Below are positions 26,158 to 35,925 of a stretch of 64,000 nucleotides of DNA, piece by piece. The stretch lies in the NCBI GenBank assembly GCA_900469615.1, contig UBYA01000006.1, positions 1 to 64,000 of the forward strand, read 5' to 3'. The notes beneath the pieces are model-generated. The model was not told the DNA's origin and did not search any database. It saw only the letters and a program-made list of their open reading frames with translations. Position 1 is the stretch's first letter, and each line of letters starts with the position of its first letter. The translations under genes and the position numbers were made by a program. This DNA is from Hyphomicrobiales bacterium. Its GTDB lineage: Bacteria; Pseudomonadota; Alphaproteobacteria; Rhizobiales; Rhizobiaceae.

Positions 26158-26243
26158 TGGTGCGGACGACGGGGGTCGAACCCGTACAGCCAAAGGCCGA
26201 GGGATTTTAAGTCCCTTGCGTCTACCAGTTTCGCCACGTCCGC
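26158..26243 (-). tRNA. tRNA-Leu (UAA)
   Basis: The 86-nt minus-strand gene has acceptor GCGGACG paired with CGTCCGC, anticodon loop CTTAAAA with TAA, a long variable arm (TCGGCCTTTGGCTG) as in type II tRNAs, the T arm GGGTTCGACCC, discriminator A and an encoded CCA (26160-26158). Confidence 0.97.
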
Positions 26244-26415
26244 ATTGGGCGATTTCAATATCTTGCGTCGTCTGATTTGGAAAGCGTTGCGCAGCCGTTT
26301 TTTTGCGCCGCCGCGCAGGATTGTGGAATATGTGCCCCTACAGCCTCGACTTTCCCGACAAGCATGCACGCAACCCTGGCGAGCGCATGCCGTCGGACAC
26401 TTCATTCCCTCAAAC

Positions 26416-26442
26416 GAAAAAGGCGCAGCTTTCGCCGCGCCT
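26416..26442 (-). terminator. Terminator of wrbA
   Basis: On the minus strand AGGCGC (26442-26437) pairs with GCGCCT (26426-26421), extended inward by two more GC pairs, and is followed by TTTTTCGTTTG. It lies 26 nt after the wrbA stop. Confidence 0.82.
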
Positions 26443-26468
26443 CCATTCCTGCGATATCGAAGATCGGT

Positions 26469-27068
26469 TCAAGCGCTGAGCTTGGCAGCGATCTTGGCAA
26501 CGTGGGCGCCCTGGAACTTTGCCGCTTCCAGCTCGATTTCGGAAGGCTGGCGCGAGCCGTCGCCGTTGGTGATGGTGGAAGCGCCGTAGGGCGAGCCGCC
26601 CTTGACTTCTTCCGTGCCCATCTGCCCCTGGAAGGCATAGGGAAGGCCGACCACGGCCATGCCGTGGTGAAGCAGTGTCGGGATAAAGCCGAGGATGGTC
26701 GATTCCTGGCCGCCGTGCTGGGTCGCGGACGACGTGAAGACGGAGCCGACCTTGCCGATCAGCTTGCCATTGAACCAGAGACCGCCGGTCTGATCCCAGA
26801 AATTGCGCATCTGCGAGGCGACGGTGCCGAAGCGCGTGCCGGCGCCGACGATGATGGCGTCATATTCGGCCAGCTCATCCGGCGTCGCGACAGCCGCTTC
26901 CTGGTCGAGCTTGAAGTGGGAGGCCTTTGCCACCTCTTCCGGAACGAGCTCCGGCACACGCTTGACGGTGACTTCGGCACCGGCGGACTTTGCGCCTTCC
27001 GCGACGGCATAGGCCATCTTTTCGATGTGACCGTAAGCGGAATAATAGAGAACCAGAACCTTAGCCAT
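26469..27068 (-). CDS. wrbA: NAD(P)H:quinone oxidoreductase WrbA
   Basis: Start ATG 27068 ([19 protein letters not shown]) has GGGAGA upstream. At 199 residues it is the exact WrbA length. The FMN phosphate loop is [10 protein letters not shown] (9-18), followed by [22 protein letters not shown] and [15 protein letters not shown], both WrbA hallmarks. It is a tetrameric flavoprotein that reduces quinones by two electrons, protecting against redox cycling. Single gene with its own terminator. Confidence 0.96.
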   Translation of the reverse strand: MAKVLVLYYSAYGHIEKMAYAVAEGAKSAGAEVTVKRVPELVPEEVAKASHFKLDQEAAVATPDELAEYDAIIVGAGTRFGTVASQMRNFWDQTGGLWFNGKLIGKVGSVFTSSATQHGGQESTILGFIPTLLHHGMAVVGLPYAFQGQMGTEEVKGGSPYGASTITNGDGSRQPSEIELEAAKFQGAHVAKIAAKLSA

Positions 27069-27305
27069 GAACGTCTCCCGTTTGTTGGACGCGTTGATTG
27101 TCGAGGCATGTTGTATCAGCGATACGACAGGGGCGCAGCCCCCAGCCTCAGAACGCACTGTTCATTCTGCGTAGACGAAAATCGCTTGCAATAGATGCGA
27201 GGATCGGCGCGATGCGAAAACGAGCGTTTGCATTCGCCATAAACAGCGCTACCTATCTCAAACATTTTTGCGAACGCGCCGACGCGCATTTTCACGGATA
27301 TCTTC

Positions 27306-28079
27306 ATGCCAAACGAAACCATTGTCACAGCCGCCATGCTGGCCATCGGCGACGAATTGCTCTCGGGCCGCACCAAGGACAAGAATATCGGCCACCTCGC
27401 CGACGTGCTGCTGCTGGCCGGCATCGACCTGAAGGAAGTTCGCATCGTCGCCGATGATGAAGATGCCATCGTGTCGGCGCTGAACGCCTTGCGCGGCCAG
27501 TACGACTATGTCTTCACCTCAGGCGGCATTGGCCCGACCCATGACGACATCACCGCCGACGCCATCGCCAAGGCTTTCGACGTGCCTTGCGAGCATGATG
27601 CGGAGGCGATGCGGCTGATGGGCGACATGTATGCCCGTCGCGAAATGGAATTCACCGAAGCGCGCCAGCGCATGGCCCGCATGCCGGTCGGATCGAAGCA
27701 TATCGTCAATCCTGTCTCGACCGCTCCCGGCTTCAACATCGGCAACGTCTATGTGATGGCCGGTGTGCCGCAAGTTTTCCAGGCGATGCTCGACAACGTC
27801 ATACCGACCCTCAAAACCGGCGCGCGCGTATTGTCGACCGCCATTTCCTGCCCCTATGGCGAGGGCGAGATCGGCACGCCGCTCGGCCTCATCCAGAAGG
27901 CGCATCCCGATACCAGCATCGGCTCCTACCCGCGCTATGTCGGCCAGTTCTTCTCGACGGAAATCGTCGTGAGGGGACGCTCGGCAGAGCTGGTTGAAAA
28001 TGTCGCAGCGGAAGTGCGCGCCATGATCGAAACCATTCGACAGTCGAAAGCCAAGGAAAATCAGTCGGCTGAGGCGTGA
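27306..28079 (+). CDS. CinA-like molybdopterin-binding-domain protein
   Basis: The 257-residue protein consists of the N-terminal MoaB/CinA-like domain only: TAAMLAIGDELLSGRTKDKN, TSGGIGPTHDDITADAIAKAF and VMAGVPQVFQAML are diagnostic. Full CinA proteins add a nicotinamide-nucleotide amidase domain that is missing here, so it is the short form common in alphaproteobacteria, in which the COG1058 domain acts as an ADP-ribose/NAD-related pyrophosphatase in studied relatives. No strong ribosome binding site is seen before the ATG. It is divergent from wrbA and followed by a universal stress protein. Confidence 0.87.
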   Translation: MPNETIVTAAMLAIGDELLSGRTKDKNIGHLADVLLLAGIDLKEVRIVADDEDAIVSALNALRGQYDYVFTSGGIGPTHDDITADAIAKAFDVPCEHDAEAMRLMGDMYARREMEFTEARQRMARMPVGSKHIVNPVSTAPGFNIGNVYVMAGVPQVFQAMLDNVIPTLKTGARVLSTAISCPYGEGEIGTPLGLIQKAHPDTSIGSYPRYVGQFFSTEIVVRGRSAELVENVAAEVRAMIETIRQSKAKENQSAEA

Positions 28080-28195
28080 CACTCAACAAATAAATGCATT
28101 TCGCGACGGAACCGGAAGCGCTTCGGACGCATTAATTTATCGCGGAATGCAGATATAATGAGCAGATCCAACCCCTCCGCATGGGAGATCACGTC

Positions 28196-29041
28196 ATGTC
28201 CTACAAGACCATATTGGCCGTCCTCGACAATCCCGACAACACGCGCATCGCCGCCGATTTCGCGGCAGCGCTGGCGAAGGAGCATGGCGCCTACATTGTC
28301 GGCCTTCATGCGGAAGTCGTCTCCACCGTGCCGCTGGTGGCGCCGATGGAAATTCCCGACCCCGTCGCGGTCCAGGCTCTGCAGGATGTCGCCCATAATC
28401 AGGCTCTCGAAATCGAACGGCTGTTCCGCACCAGGATGGAAAGCGCCGGCCTCGACTACGAATGGCACAGCTTCGCCAGCACCGTGGGCTACGGAACGGA
28501 ACCGCTGATCGAAAGCGCCCGCAGCGCCGACCTGCTGGTTGCCGTGCAGCCGGACCCGTCGAAATACGCGGACACTCAGGTCGATGTCGAAACGTTCCTG
28601 TTCGACAGCGGCCGCCCCGTTCTGCTCATTCCTTATATTCTAAAGGAACCGAAGCCCGTTCGCCGCGTGCTGATCGCCTGGAATGGCTCCAAGGAGGTGG
28701 CTCGTGCCACCTTCGATGCACTGCCTTTCCTCAAGGCGGCCGATTCCGTCGAAATCCTTTCGGTCAGCACGTCCGAAAAGGACCCTCACCCGTCCCAGGA
28801 AACCGGCGTCCAGATTGCCGCGGCGCTGACACGCCATGGCATTCGCGCCAAGTTCGAAACGGCGGCCTGCACCGGCAAGTCGACGCCGTCGCAGGTCATC
28901 GAAAACCGCCTTGCCGACAACAGCATCGACCTTCTGGTCATGGGTGCCTATACGCATTCCTGGCTGTGGCAGATGATCTTCGGCGGTACGACGCGCACAT
29001 TGCTGCAGTCCATGACCGCCATGACGCTTCTGGCGCGCTGA
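28196..29041 (+). CDS. Tandem universal stress protein
   Basis: The ATG at 28196 (MSYKTILAVLDN) is chosen since GGGAGA lies 8 nt upstream; an ATG at 28181 would start inside that signal. The 281-residue product contains two UspA domains (about 1-140 and 150-281). The second ends with LLVMGAYTHSWLWQMIFGGTTRTLLQ, containing the ATP-binding G-x2-G-x9-G type loop. Such double-domain proteins act in stress survival and persistence by unknown mechanisms. Single transcription unit. Confidence 0.92.
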   Translation: MSYKTILAVLDNPDNTRIAADFAAALAKEHGAYIVGLHAEVVSTVPLVAPMEIPDPVAVQALQDVAHNQALEIERLFRTRMESAGLDYEWHSFASTVGYGTEPLIESARSADLLVAVQPDPSKYADTQVDVETFLFDSGRPVLLIPYILKEPKPVRRVLIAWNGSKEVARATFDALPFLKAADSVEILSVSTSEKDPHPSQETGVQIAAALTRHGIRAKFETAACTGKSTPSQVIENRLADNSIDLLVMGAYTHSWLWQMIFGGTTRTLLQSMTAMTLLAR

Positions 29042-29186
29042 GCGGCGTGAACGGCGAATCAGGCAGTTGCCGATGCCGATGTGCATCGGTAGCTGCGTTG
29101 CGGCTATTGCCTTTTGTCGGCAAATCCAGCAGAAAGCAGCGACCGATGACAGAATTCCCGCCTGGGAACCGTTCGCGCGGTCGAAG

Positions 29187-29237
29187 GAGCATGATCCCGA
29201 AAGGCTTACCGCTTTTCCCCGGATGAGATCCTGTTCA
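29187..29237. repeat. RIME-like palindrome, second type
   Basis: In the 327-nt gap between the Usp and gpt genes, GGAGCATGATCCCGAAAGG ... CCGCTTTTCCCCGGATGAGATCCTGTTC matches the common rhizobial intergenic palindrome with GAGCATGATC and GATCATGCTC ends, here with a degraded right arm. A related copy is at 54384-54430. The rest of the gap shows no gene. Confidence 0.5.
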
Positions 29238-29368
29238 AGCAGACAGCCAGCGAATCGCGTTCCGGACCCGGATCCCGACTTGGATCAAGGTTCGCGCCCG
29301 TTGCGGGGTCTGCTCAGGGTCGCCGGTGCTGCCGGTGCGTCATTATTCCATGCCCCGGAGCTTCTGCC

Positions 29369-29866
29369 ATGTCCCTGCCCGATAAAGCCTTTCCCGTATC
29401 CTGGGATCAGTTCCATCGCGACGCGCGCGCGCTTGCCTGGCGGCTTGCCGGCCTCAACCGCGAATTCAAGGCGATCGTCTGTATTACCCGCGGCGGCCTC
29501 GTGCCGGCCGCCATCATCTCGCGCGAACTCAATATCCGCATGATCGATACGGTCTGCATCGCTTCCTATCACGATTATTCCAGTCAGGGCGAAATGAACC
29601 TGCTCAAGGGCATCACGCCGGAACTGATGACCGACGGCGGCGAAGGCGTGCTCGTCGTCGACGACCTCACGGATACCGGCAAAACGGCTCTCGAAGTTCG
29701 CGCAATGCTGCCGAAGGCGCATTTCGCCTGCGTCTATGCCAAGCCGACAGGTGTGCCGACCATCGACACCTTCATCACCGAAGTCAGCCAGGACACCTGG
29801 ATCTACTTCCCCTGGGACATGGGCTTCACCTATCAGGAGCCGATCGCGAAGGGTCCTCGCGGCTGA
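29369..29866 (+). CDS. gpt: Xanthine phosphoribosyltransferase
   Basis: The 165-residue type I phosphoribosyltransferase has the PRPP motif [15 protein letters not shown] (about 92-106), the N-terminal [16 protein letters not shown] and the C-terminal hood [15 protein letters not shown] that contacts the purine. Size and hood match bacterial Gpt, which salvages xanthine and guanine. GGAG lies 9 nt before the ATG. A hairpin with a T-rich tail follows at 29944. Confidence 0.95.
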   Translation: MSLPDKAFPVSWDQFHRDARALAWRLAGLNREFKAIVCITRGGLVPAAIISRELNIRMIDTVCIASYHDYSSQGEMNLLKGITPELMTDGGEGVLVVDDLTDTGKTALEVRAMLPKAHFACVYAKPTGVPTIDTFITEVSQDTWIYFPWDMGFTYQEPIAKGPRG

Positions 29867-29943
29867 TTGCAAGAACCGGCAGCGCGAATCACTTGCGATT
29901 CCGGCCCGCTTGCGGAAACCAAATCCAAATGACGGTAATAGAG

Positions 29944-29970
29944 GTGGGCGCTGCGGCGCCCACTATATTT
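29944..29970 (+). terminator. Probable terminator of gpt, overlapping an NrdR-like box
   Basis: GTGGGCGC (29944-29951) pairs with GCGCCCAC (29956-29963) around TGCG and is followed by TATATTT. The same bases from 29960 to 29975 also read as a 16-bp NrdR-like palindrome (CCACTATATTTAGTGG). Confidence 0.65.
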
Positions 29971-30211
29971 AGTGGGGGTCGTTTCTCCCGGAATGCGCGG
30001 GATTCAAGGGCTTCCGCGCGAATCATGATGCGCCACGGCACGATTTTGCCGCGCTGCCAATGGCATGGGGGCCACGGTCACAATTTTGTCGCTTTTGACA
30101 CCCGCCGGGATGCCGCTCTTTCCATTCGCGGTCGTGCAGAGGGCGAGCGTTGCCCCTCAAGTCGTTGAATCTTCTGCTCTACTGATATTTCCCCAGTTTC
30201 CACAGCTAAGC

Positions 30212-30227
30212 CCACAAGATATTGTGG
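30212..30227. promoter_or_regulatory. NrdR-like box in the nrdJ leader (upstream)
   Basis: CCACAAGATATTGTGG is a near-perfect palindrome and agrees with 13 of 16 positions of the NrdR consensus acaCwAtATaTwGtgt as I know it. It lies about 26 nt before a possible promoter (TTGACG 30253-30258, GTTAAT 30276-30281, 17-bp spacer). Confidence 0.55.
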
Positions 30228-30458
30228 TTAACAATCCATGCCAAACCACCCCTTGACGGAATCGGGTCTTTCAAAGTTAATGGACGACGTTGCGGCGGCG
30301 ACTGAACCAGACGGATTTACGAGGACTGGTTCTCAATTCGAAATCGGATTTGGATTCAGGGCGATTCACCCTTGCCGGTGACTGCCCGGAAGGTTTTTGT
30401 GCCGAAATCGAAGCTGCCGAAAAAACATGTGCGGGGACTGGCGGCAATAAGCTGTTAA

Positions 30459-30505
30459 TACTATATTTAGTGTTTGCAGCCACCATCACCACAAGATACA
30501 GGAAG
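30459..30505. promoter_or_regulatory. Tandem NrdR boxes upstream of nrdJ
   Basis: ATACTATATTTAGTGT (30459-30474) fits the NrdR consensus at 14 of 16 positions; a weaker second box CCACAAGATACAGGAA (30490-30505) starts exactly 31 bp later, the three-turn spacing at which paired NrdR boxes usually occur. They lie 133-179 nt before the nrdJ start. NrdR represses ribonucleotide reductase genes when dATP is high. The rest of the 770-nt gene-free stretch 29867-30637 shows no gene and no B12 box. Confidence 0.65.
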
Positions 30506-30637
30506 ACATCTCCGGGTGAAACCTCCTGTCAGAGAGCGGATTGAAAGCTGGCTGCGCGTTGAACTCGCGATGCCGGAATGAGAATTTTTGCGCCCTGTTT
30601 TCATGCGGGCGCGCACCAACGAATGAGGATCGGGACC

Positions 30638-33600
30638 ATGCGCATCGAACGTCGTTTTACGAAGGCCGGCCAGTCACCCTATGCGGACATCGAGTTCCGC
30701 AAGGCGACCAGCGAGATCAAGAACCCTGACGGGTCGATCGTCTTCCGCCTTGAAAACATCGATGTGCCGGCACAGTTCTCGCAGGTTGCCGCCGACATTC
30801 TGGCGCAGAAGTATTTCCGCAAGGCCGGCGTGCCCGCCAAGCTCAAGAAGGTCGAGGAAAACGACGTTCCTTCCTTCCTGTGGCGCTCCGTTCCCGACGA
30901 TGCCGCCATGAAGGACCTGCCAAAGGAACAGCAGAGCGGCTCCGAAACCGATGCGCGCCAGGTCTTCGACCGCCTCGCCGGCACCTGGACCTATTGGGGC
31001 TGGAAGGGCGGTTACTTCTCCTCCGAGGAAGATGCCTCCGCCTTCTGCGACGAACTCTCCTATATGCTTGCCACCCAGCGCGTCGCTCCGAACTCGCCGC
31101 AGTGGTTCAATACCGGCATGCATTGGGCCTACGGCATCGACGGCCCCGGCCAGGGCCACTATTACGTCGACCCGTTCACCGGCAAGCTCACCAAGTCCAA
31201 GTCGGCCTATGAGCATCCGCAGCCGCATGCCTGCTTCATCCAGTCGGTCGAGGACGATCTCGTCAACGAGGGCGGCATCATGGACCTTTGGGTTCGCGAG
31301 GCCCGCCTGTTCAAATACGGCTCGGGCACCGGCTCGAACTTCTCGATGCTGCGCGCCGAGGGCGAAAGGCTCTCCGGCGGCGGCCGCTCCTCCGGCCTGA
31401 TGAGCTTCCTGAAGATCGGCGACCGCGCCGCCGGCGCCATCAAGTCGGGCGGCACGACGCGCCGTGCCGCCAAGATGGTCGTTGTCGATATCGACCATCC
31501 GGATATCGAGGAATACATCAACTGGAAGGTCAAGGAAGAACAGAAGGTTGCCGCCCTCGTCACCGGTTCGAAGATCGTCGCCAAGCATCTGAAGGCGATC
31601 ATGAAGGCGACGGTCAATTGCGAAGGCGACAATGACGATTGCTTCGACCCGGCCAAGAACCCTGCCCTGAAGCGCGAGATCCGCGCCGCCAAGAAGGACC
31701 AGGTTCCGGAAAACTACGTCCAGCGCGTCATCCAGTTCGCCCGTCAGGGCTACAAGGATCTGGAATTCAAGACCTACGACACGGACTGGGATTCGGAAGC
31801 CTATCTCACCGTATCGGGCCAGAACTCGAACAATTCCGTCTCGATCAAGGACGACTTCCTGCGCGCCGTCGAGAACGATGGCGAGTGGAACCTGACCGCC
31901 CGCAAGGACGGCAAGACCGTCAAGACGCTGAAGGCCCGCGACCTGTGGGAATCCATTTCCTACGCCGCCTGGGCATCGGCCGATCCGGGCCTGCATTTCA
32001 ACACGACGATGAACGACTGGCACACCAGCCCGGCCGCCGGCCCGATCCGCGCATCCAATCCGTGCTCGGAATACATGTTCCTCGACGACACGGCCTGCAA
32101 CCTCGCTTCGCTGAACCTGATGACCTTCAAGGATGCGGCGACGAAGCGCATCAACATCGCCGACTACGAGCACGCCGTTCGCCTCTGGACCGTCGTGCTC
32201 GAAGTCTCCGTGATGATGGCGCAGTTCCCCTCGCGCCGCATCGCCGAGCTTTCCTACGAATACCGCACGCTCGGCCTCGGCTATGCCAATATCGGCGGCC
32301 TGCTGATGTCGTCGGGCATTCCCTATGACAGCGACGAAGCCCGCGCCATTGCCGGCTCACTGACCGCGATCATGACCGGCGTCGCCTATGCGACCTCGGC
32401 CGAAATGGCCTCCGAACTCGGGACCTTCCCGATGTTCAAGCCGAACCGCGAGAACATGCTGCGCGTCATCCGCAACCATCGCCGCGCCGCTTACGGCGAG
32501 ACCTCGGGCTATGAGAGCCTGTCGGTCAATCCGGTGGCGCTGATCCACTCCGACAACCCGGACCAGGATCTCGTCGCCCATGCCAAGGCCGCATGGGACA
32601 AGGCGCTGGAGCTCGGCGAAAAGCACGGCTACCGCAACGCCCAGGCGACCGTCATCGCGCCGACCGGCACGATCGGCCTTGTCATGGATTGCGACACGAC
32701 CGGCATCGAGCCGGACTTCGCCCTGGTGAAGTTCAAGAAGCTTGCCGGCGGCGGCTACTTCAAGATCATCAACCGCGCCGTTCCGGAAGCGCTGCGCACG
32801 CTCGGCTACTCCGAAAGCCAGATCGCCGAGATCGAGGCTTACGCCGTCGGCCATGGCAACCTGAACCAGGCACCGGCCATCAACCCGTCGACGCTGAAGG
32901 CCAAGGGCTTTACAGCCGAGAAGGTCGATGCCGTCAACGCCGCTCTCAAGAGCGCCTTCGACATCAAGTTCGTCTTCAACCAGTGGACGCTCGGCGCCGA
33001 CTTCCTGAAGGGCACGCTGAAGGTTTCCGACGAGCAGATGGCCGATATGAGCTTCAACCTGCTCGACCATCTCGGCTTCTCGAAGAAGGACATCGAGGCT
33101 GCGAACATCCACGTTTGCGGTGCGATGACGCTGGAAGGCGCTCCGTTCCTCAAGAACGAGCACCTCGCCGTCTTCGATTGCGCCAATCCCTGCGGCAAGA
33201 TCGGCAAGCGCTACCTTTCGGTCGAAAGCCATATCCGCATGATGGCGGCCGCCCAGCCCTTCATCTCGGGTGCCATCTCCAAGACGATCAACATGGCCAA
33301 CGAAGCAACCGTCGAGGATTGCAAGAACGCCTACATGCTGTCCTGGAAGCTCGGCCTGAAGGCCAATGCGCTCTACCGCGACGGCTCCAAGCTCAGCCAG
33401 CCGCTGAACGCTTCGCTGATCGAAGACGATAGCGACGAGGATGCACTGGAAGAATTCCTGCAGGCTCCGGCTGCCGCGCAGGCCGTGACCATTACCGAAA
33501 AGATCGTCGAGCGTGTGATCGAGAAAGTCATACGTACGCAGGAAAAGCTGCCGAGCCGCCGCAAGGGTTACACCCAGAAGGCCAAGATCGGCGGACACAC

Positions 33601-34447
33601 CATCTTCCTGCGCACCGGCGAATATGACGATGGCCGTCTCGGCGAAATCTTCCTGGACATGAACAAGGAAGGCTCGGCCCTGCGCGCCTTCATCAACAAC
33701 TTCGCGATCTCCGTCTCGCTCGGCCTGCAATATGGCGTGCCGCTCGAGGAATATGTCGACGCCTTCACCTTCACCAAGTTCGAGCCGGCCGGCATCGTGA
33801 CGGGCAATGACGCGATCAAGAACGCCACGTCGATCCTCGACTACGTGTTCCGTGAACTGGCGATCTCCTACCTTGGCCGCCACGATCTCGCCCACGTCGA
33901 CACCTCCGACTTCAGCAACACGGCGCTCGGCCGCGGCGTTTCCGAAGGCAAGGCGGATGTCGTTTCCAAGGGCCTGACCCGCGGCTACAAGCCGACGCTG
34001 GTTCCGACATCGGGCGAGCGTCCGGCAGCCGAGGCCAAAGGGTCCGCAACCGCCGCCCCGGCCCGCGCCGCCTCGCTCGGCACCGTGACCGCCTTCGCCG
34101 GCAACACCGTGCGCAAGCTGGAACCCGCCGGTGCCGTCGCCACCTCGGAAGTCGTCGCCTTCAAGCGCGACTATGAGGAACGCGCGAAGGAACTGGCGGA
34201 AGAGATCGCCGAGGAGCTGGCAAGCGAAACCAGCGAATCCTCAACCGGCCTCTTCACCGACAAGGCGGCAAGCGAAGCGGCAACGGCGAAGACGGAAGCC
34301 AAGAAGCTGGAATCCGAACGCCGCGCCCGCTCCATCATGCAAGGCTACACCGGCAACATGTGCACGGAATGCCAGAACTTCACGATGGTCCGCAACGGCA
34401 CTTGCGAGAAATGCGACACTTGCGGCGCAACGAGCGGCTGCAGCTGA
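30638..34447 (+). CDS. nrdJ: Adenosylcobalamin-dependent class II ribonucleoside-diphosphate reductase
   Basis: Start ATG 30638 ([20 protein letters not shown]) is chosen for the GAGGATCGGG just upstream. At 1269 residues it is the long single-subunit B12-dependent enzyme of rhizobia. The 10-stranded barrel carries [50 protein letters not shown] and [18 protein letters not shown]. The last 30 residues form a zinc ribbon with redox cysteines (MCTECQNF ... [14 protein letters not shown]). It makes deoxyribonucleotides without oxygen dependence. A long leader with NrdR-like boxes precedes it and a strong terminator follows. Confidence 0.96.
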   Translation: MRIERRFTKAGQSPYADIEFRKATSEIKNPDGSIVFRLENIDVPAQFSQVAADILAQKYFRKAGVPAKLKKVEENDVPSFLWRSVPDDAAMKDLPKEQQSGSETDARQVFDRLAGTWTYWGWKGGYFSSEEDASAFCDELSYMLATQRVAPNSPQWFNTGMHWAYGIDGPGQGHYYVDPFTGKLTKSKSAYEHPQPHACFIQSVEDDLVNEGGIMDLWVREARLFKYGSGTGSNFSMLRAEGERLSGGGRSSGLMSFLKIGDRAAGAIKSGGTTRRAAKMVVVDIDHPDIEEYINWKVKEEQKVAALVTGSKIVAKHLKAIMKATVNCEGDNDDCFDPAKNPALKREIRAAKKDQVPENYVQRVIQFARQGYKDLEFKTYDTDWDSEAYLTVSGQNSNNSVSIKDDFLRAVENDGEWNLTARKDGKTVKTLKARDLWESISYAAWASADPGLHFNTTMNDWHTSPAAGPIRASNPCSEYMFLDDTACNLASLNLMTFKDAATKRINIADYEHAVRLWTVVLEVSVMMAQFPSRRIAELSYEYRTLGLGYANIGGLLMSSGIPYDSDEARAIAGSLTAIMTGVAYATSAEMASELGTFPMFKPNRENMLRVIRNHRRAAYGETSGYESLSVNPVALIHSDNPDQDLVAHAKAAWDKALELGEKHGYRNAQATVIAPTGTIGLVMDCDTTGIEPDFALVKFKKLAGGGYFKIINRAVPEALRTLGYSESQIAEIEAYAVGHGNLNQAPAINPSTLKAKGFTAEKVDAVNAALKSAFDIKFVFNQWTLGADFLKGTLKVSDEQMADMSFNLLDHLGFSKKDIEAANIHVCGAMTLEGAPFLKNEHLAVFDCANPCGKIGKRYLSVESHIRMMAAAQPFISGAISKTINMANEATVEDCKNAYMLSWKLGLKANALYRDGSKLSQPLNASLIEDDSDEDALEEFLQAPAAAQAVTITEKIVERVIEKVIRTQEKLPSRRKGYTQKAKIGGHTIFLRTGEYDDGRLGEIFLDMNKEGSALRAFINNFAISVSLGLQYGVPLEEYVDAFTFTKFEPAGIVTGNDAIKNATSILDYVFRELAISYLGRHDLAHVDTSDFSNTALGRGVSEGKADVVSKGLTRGYKPTLVPTSGERPAAEAKGSATAAPARAASLGTVTAFAGNTVRKLEPAGAVATSEVVAFKRDYEERAKELAEEIAEELASETSESSTGLFTDKAASEAATAKTEAKKLESERRARSIMQGYTGNMCTECQNFTMVRNGTCEKCDTCGATSGCS

Positions 34448-34483
34448 GCTGCCGACCTGATCGCGATTGAAAACTAGATATTG

Positions 34484-34515
34484 AAAGGCCCGGACGTTGT
34501 CGCTTCCGGGCCTTT
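34484..34515. terminator. Bidirectional terminator after nrdJ
   Basis: A perfect 11-bp stem (34484-34494 AAAGGCCCGGA with 34505-34515 TCCGGGCCTTT) with a 10-nt loop lies between convergent genes, with A and T flanks on either side of the stem. Confidence 0.88.
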
Positions 34516-34563
34516 CCGTTTGACCGGGCTCGTCTTGCCAAGGAGCGTCCGTCGGAATGGAGG

Positions 34564-35688
34564 CTACTGCGACGTACCCGCGCTTCGCGTGGTCCCGCCG
34601 ACCACCGGGCAGGAATTCGGCACCGGCCGATCGAACAGCACTGCGATGCTGCAATCCGACGTGAACATCGCTTCGTCGTCATGCCCGACGCCGGGCACCT
34701 CGACCACTTTCTGGTTGAGATCGGTCGGATGCCGCTTTTTCATGTAGTCGAAATAGGTCAGCCCGCGCGCCAGGCGGTAAGGGCCCTGCGCCATGGCGGC
34801 GCAGGAGCGATCGATGAAATGGGTGTAGGGGTTGGTGTCCGCCTCCCCCAGCAAATAGACGACATCGCGCCGGGCATATCTGGTTTCGAGAAGCTTTGGG
34901 TCTTGCGAGCTTACGTATGGCGGCGCGGAGGCCAGACCATATCGCCATCGTGTGGTGCGCGGACAGGCTGCCATCGATTGATCCGCCGGCAAAGCCGGAC
35001 GGTCATTGTCGAAATAGAGATAGCTCGACGGATTGGCGACGAGATAGCGAACGGAGATGCCGTCATTGGGCAGGTCTTCCGCCTGGCGTCCGACCACGGC
35101 GTAACGCTGCACGAGCTGAGCACCGGCCGAATGGCCCATGACGACGATGGTCTTCAGCGAAGGATACAGGCGACGATCGGCAAAATGCTGCAGCAGGGCA
35201 TCGAGCGCGGAAAAGGAGCTGACCGGCGCGGGCTGACGGGCGGCATCTCCGCCTTTCCAGCCGTTCTGCGTCCAGGCCAGGGTTTGCGCGGACAGCGAGA
35301 AGGCCCGAACATCCGACCTGATCAGGAACTGCGGCGCGACCACCATCGTCCCCTTCGCGAGATCGCCTGCCTTTGCCAGCAGCGTTTCTCCGGTCGCATA
35401 ATAGGCATCGGCATTTCGAAGTGTGCCGTGGACGATGACCAGCACCTTCGTGACACCGGGCGCGACGGCATCGATTGCGTGGTCCGCATAAACGGGCAGT
35501 TCGCCCTTTCCCTCCGGCGTCTCGATGAGCAACCGTTGATCCGCGACGCGCTTGACCGGTTCGCGAAGCCGCTCATGCTCGGAGGCCGCATGCGCGAAGC
35601 CGGCTTCGCCCGACAGGCCGGCCGCGACCAATGTCGCTCCCAATAATCCGGTACAGATCCCATTCCCACTGCTTCGCAAAAACTTCAT
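34564..35688 (-). CDS. Exported alpha/beta-hydrolase
   Basis: I use ATG 35688 (MKFLRSSGNGICTGLLGATLVAAGLS), giving 374 residues with a signal peptide cleaved near AHAA; an ATG 11 codons upstream is also open. The fold markers are VLVIVHGTLRNADAYY (oxyanion side), the nucleophile elbow MGHSAGAQ, and PGVGHDDEAMF, whose histidine would complete the triad. C-terminal cysteines (FTSDCSIAVLFDRPVPNSC) may form a disulfide, fitting the periplasm. Substrate unknown. It is the convergent partner of nrdJ. Confidence 0.82.
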   Translation of the reverse strand: MKFLRSSGNGICTGLLGATLVAAGLSGEAGFAHAASEHERLREPVKRVADQRLLIETPEGKGELPVYADHAIDAVAPGVTKVLVIVHGTLRNADAYYATGETLLAKAGDLAKGTMVVAPQFLIRSDVRAFSLSAQTLAWTQNGWKGGDAARQPAPVSSFSALDALLQHFADRRLYPSLKTIVVMGHSAGAQLVQRYAVVGRQAEDLPNDGISVRYLVANPSSYLYFDNDRPALPADQSMAACPRTTRWRYGLASAPPYVSSQDPKLLETRYARRDVVYLLGEADTNPYTHFIDRSCAAMAQGPYRLARGLTYFDYMKKRHPTDLNQKVVEVPGVGHDDEAMFTSDCSIAVLFDRPVPNSCPVVGGTTRSAGTSQ

Positions 35689-35925
35689 TGGCAAAACCCG
35701 ATCCCTGCAGGCGATAGTCATTGCATGTCCCGTATGGCTTCAACGCGCGAGCGAAGGAAAATCCGTCGCGCCGTCGAAAATTTTCCTGCCGCTTTGGATG
35801 AGGTCGTCGCAATGCCAGCTATGGAAGCAGGCCCCTAAAGCAGCATCCTTTGCCCGAAAAGCTGCGACAGAGCGGATAACTCATGGCATAAGGCGCCCAA
35901 ACTTTCCTCGGACTTCGCGTTAGAC

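Noticed and set aside
25789..26589. 266-codon plus-strand frame
   Set aside because: It runs straight through the tRNA-Leu gene and into the 3' end of wrbA, has low-complexity content and no ribosome binding site.
30240..30637. Cobalamin riboswitch before nrdJ
   Set aside because: A CCGGTGACTGCCCGGAAGG segment at about 30375 looked tempting, but the B12 box and the expected core helices are not found, and the enzyme itself needs B12.
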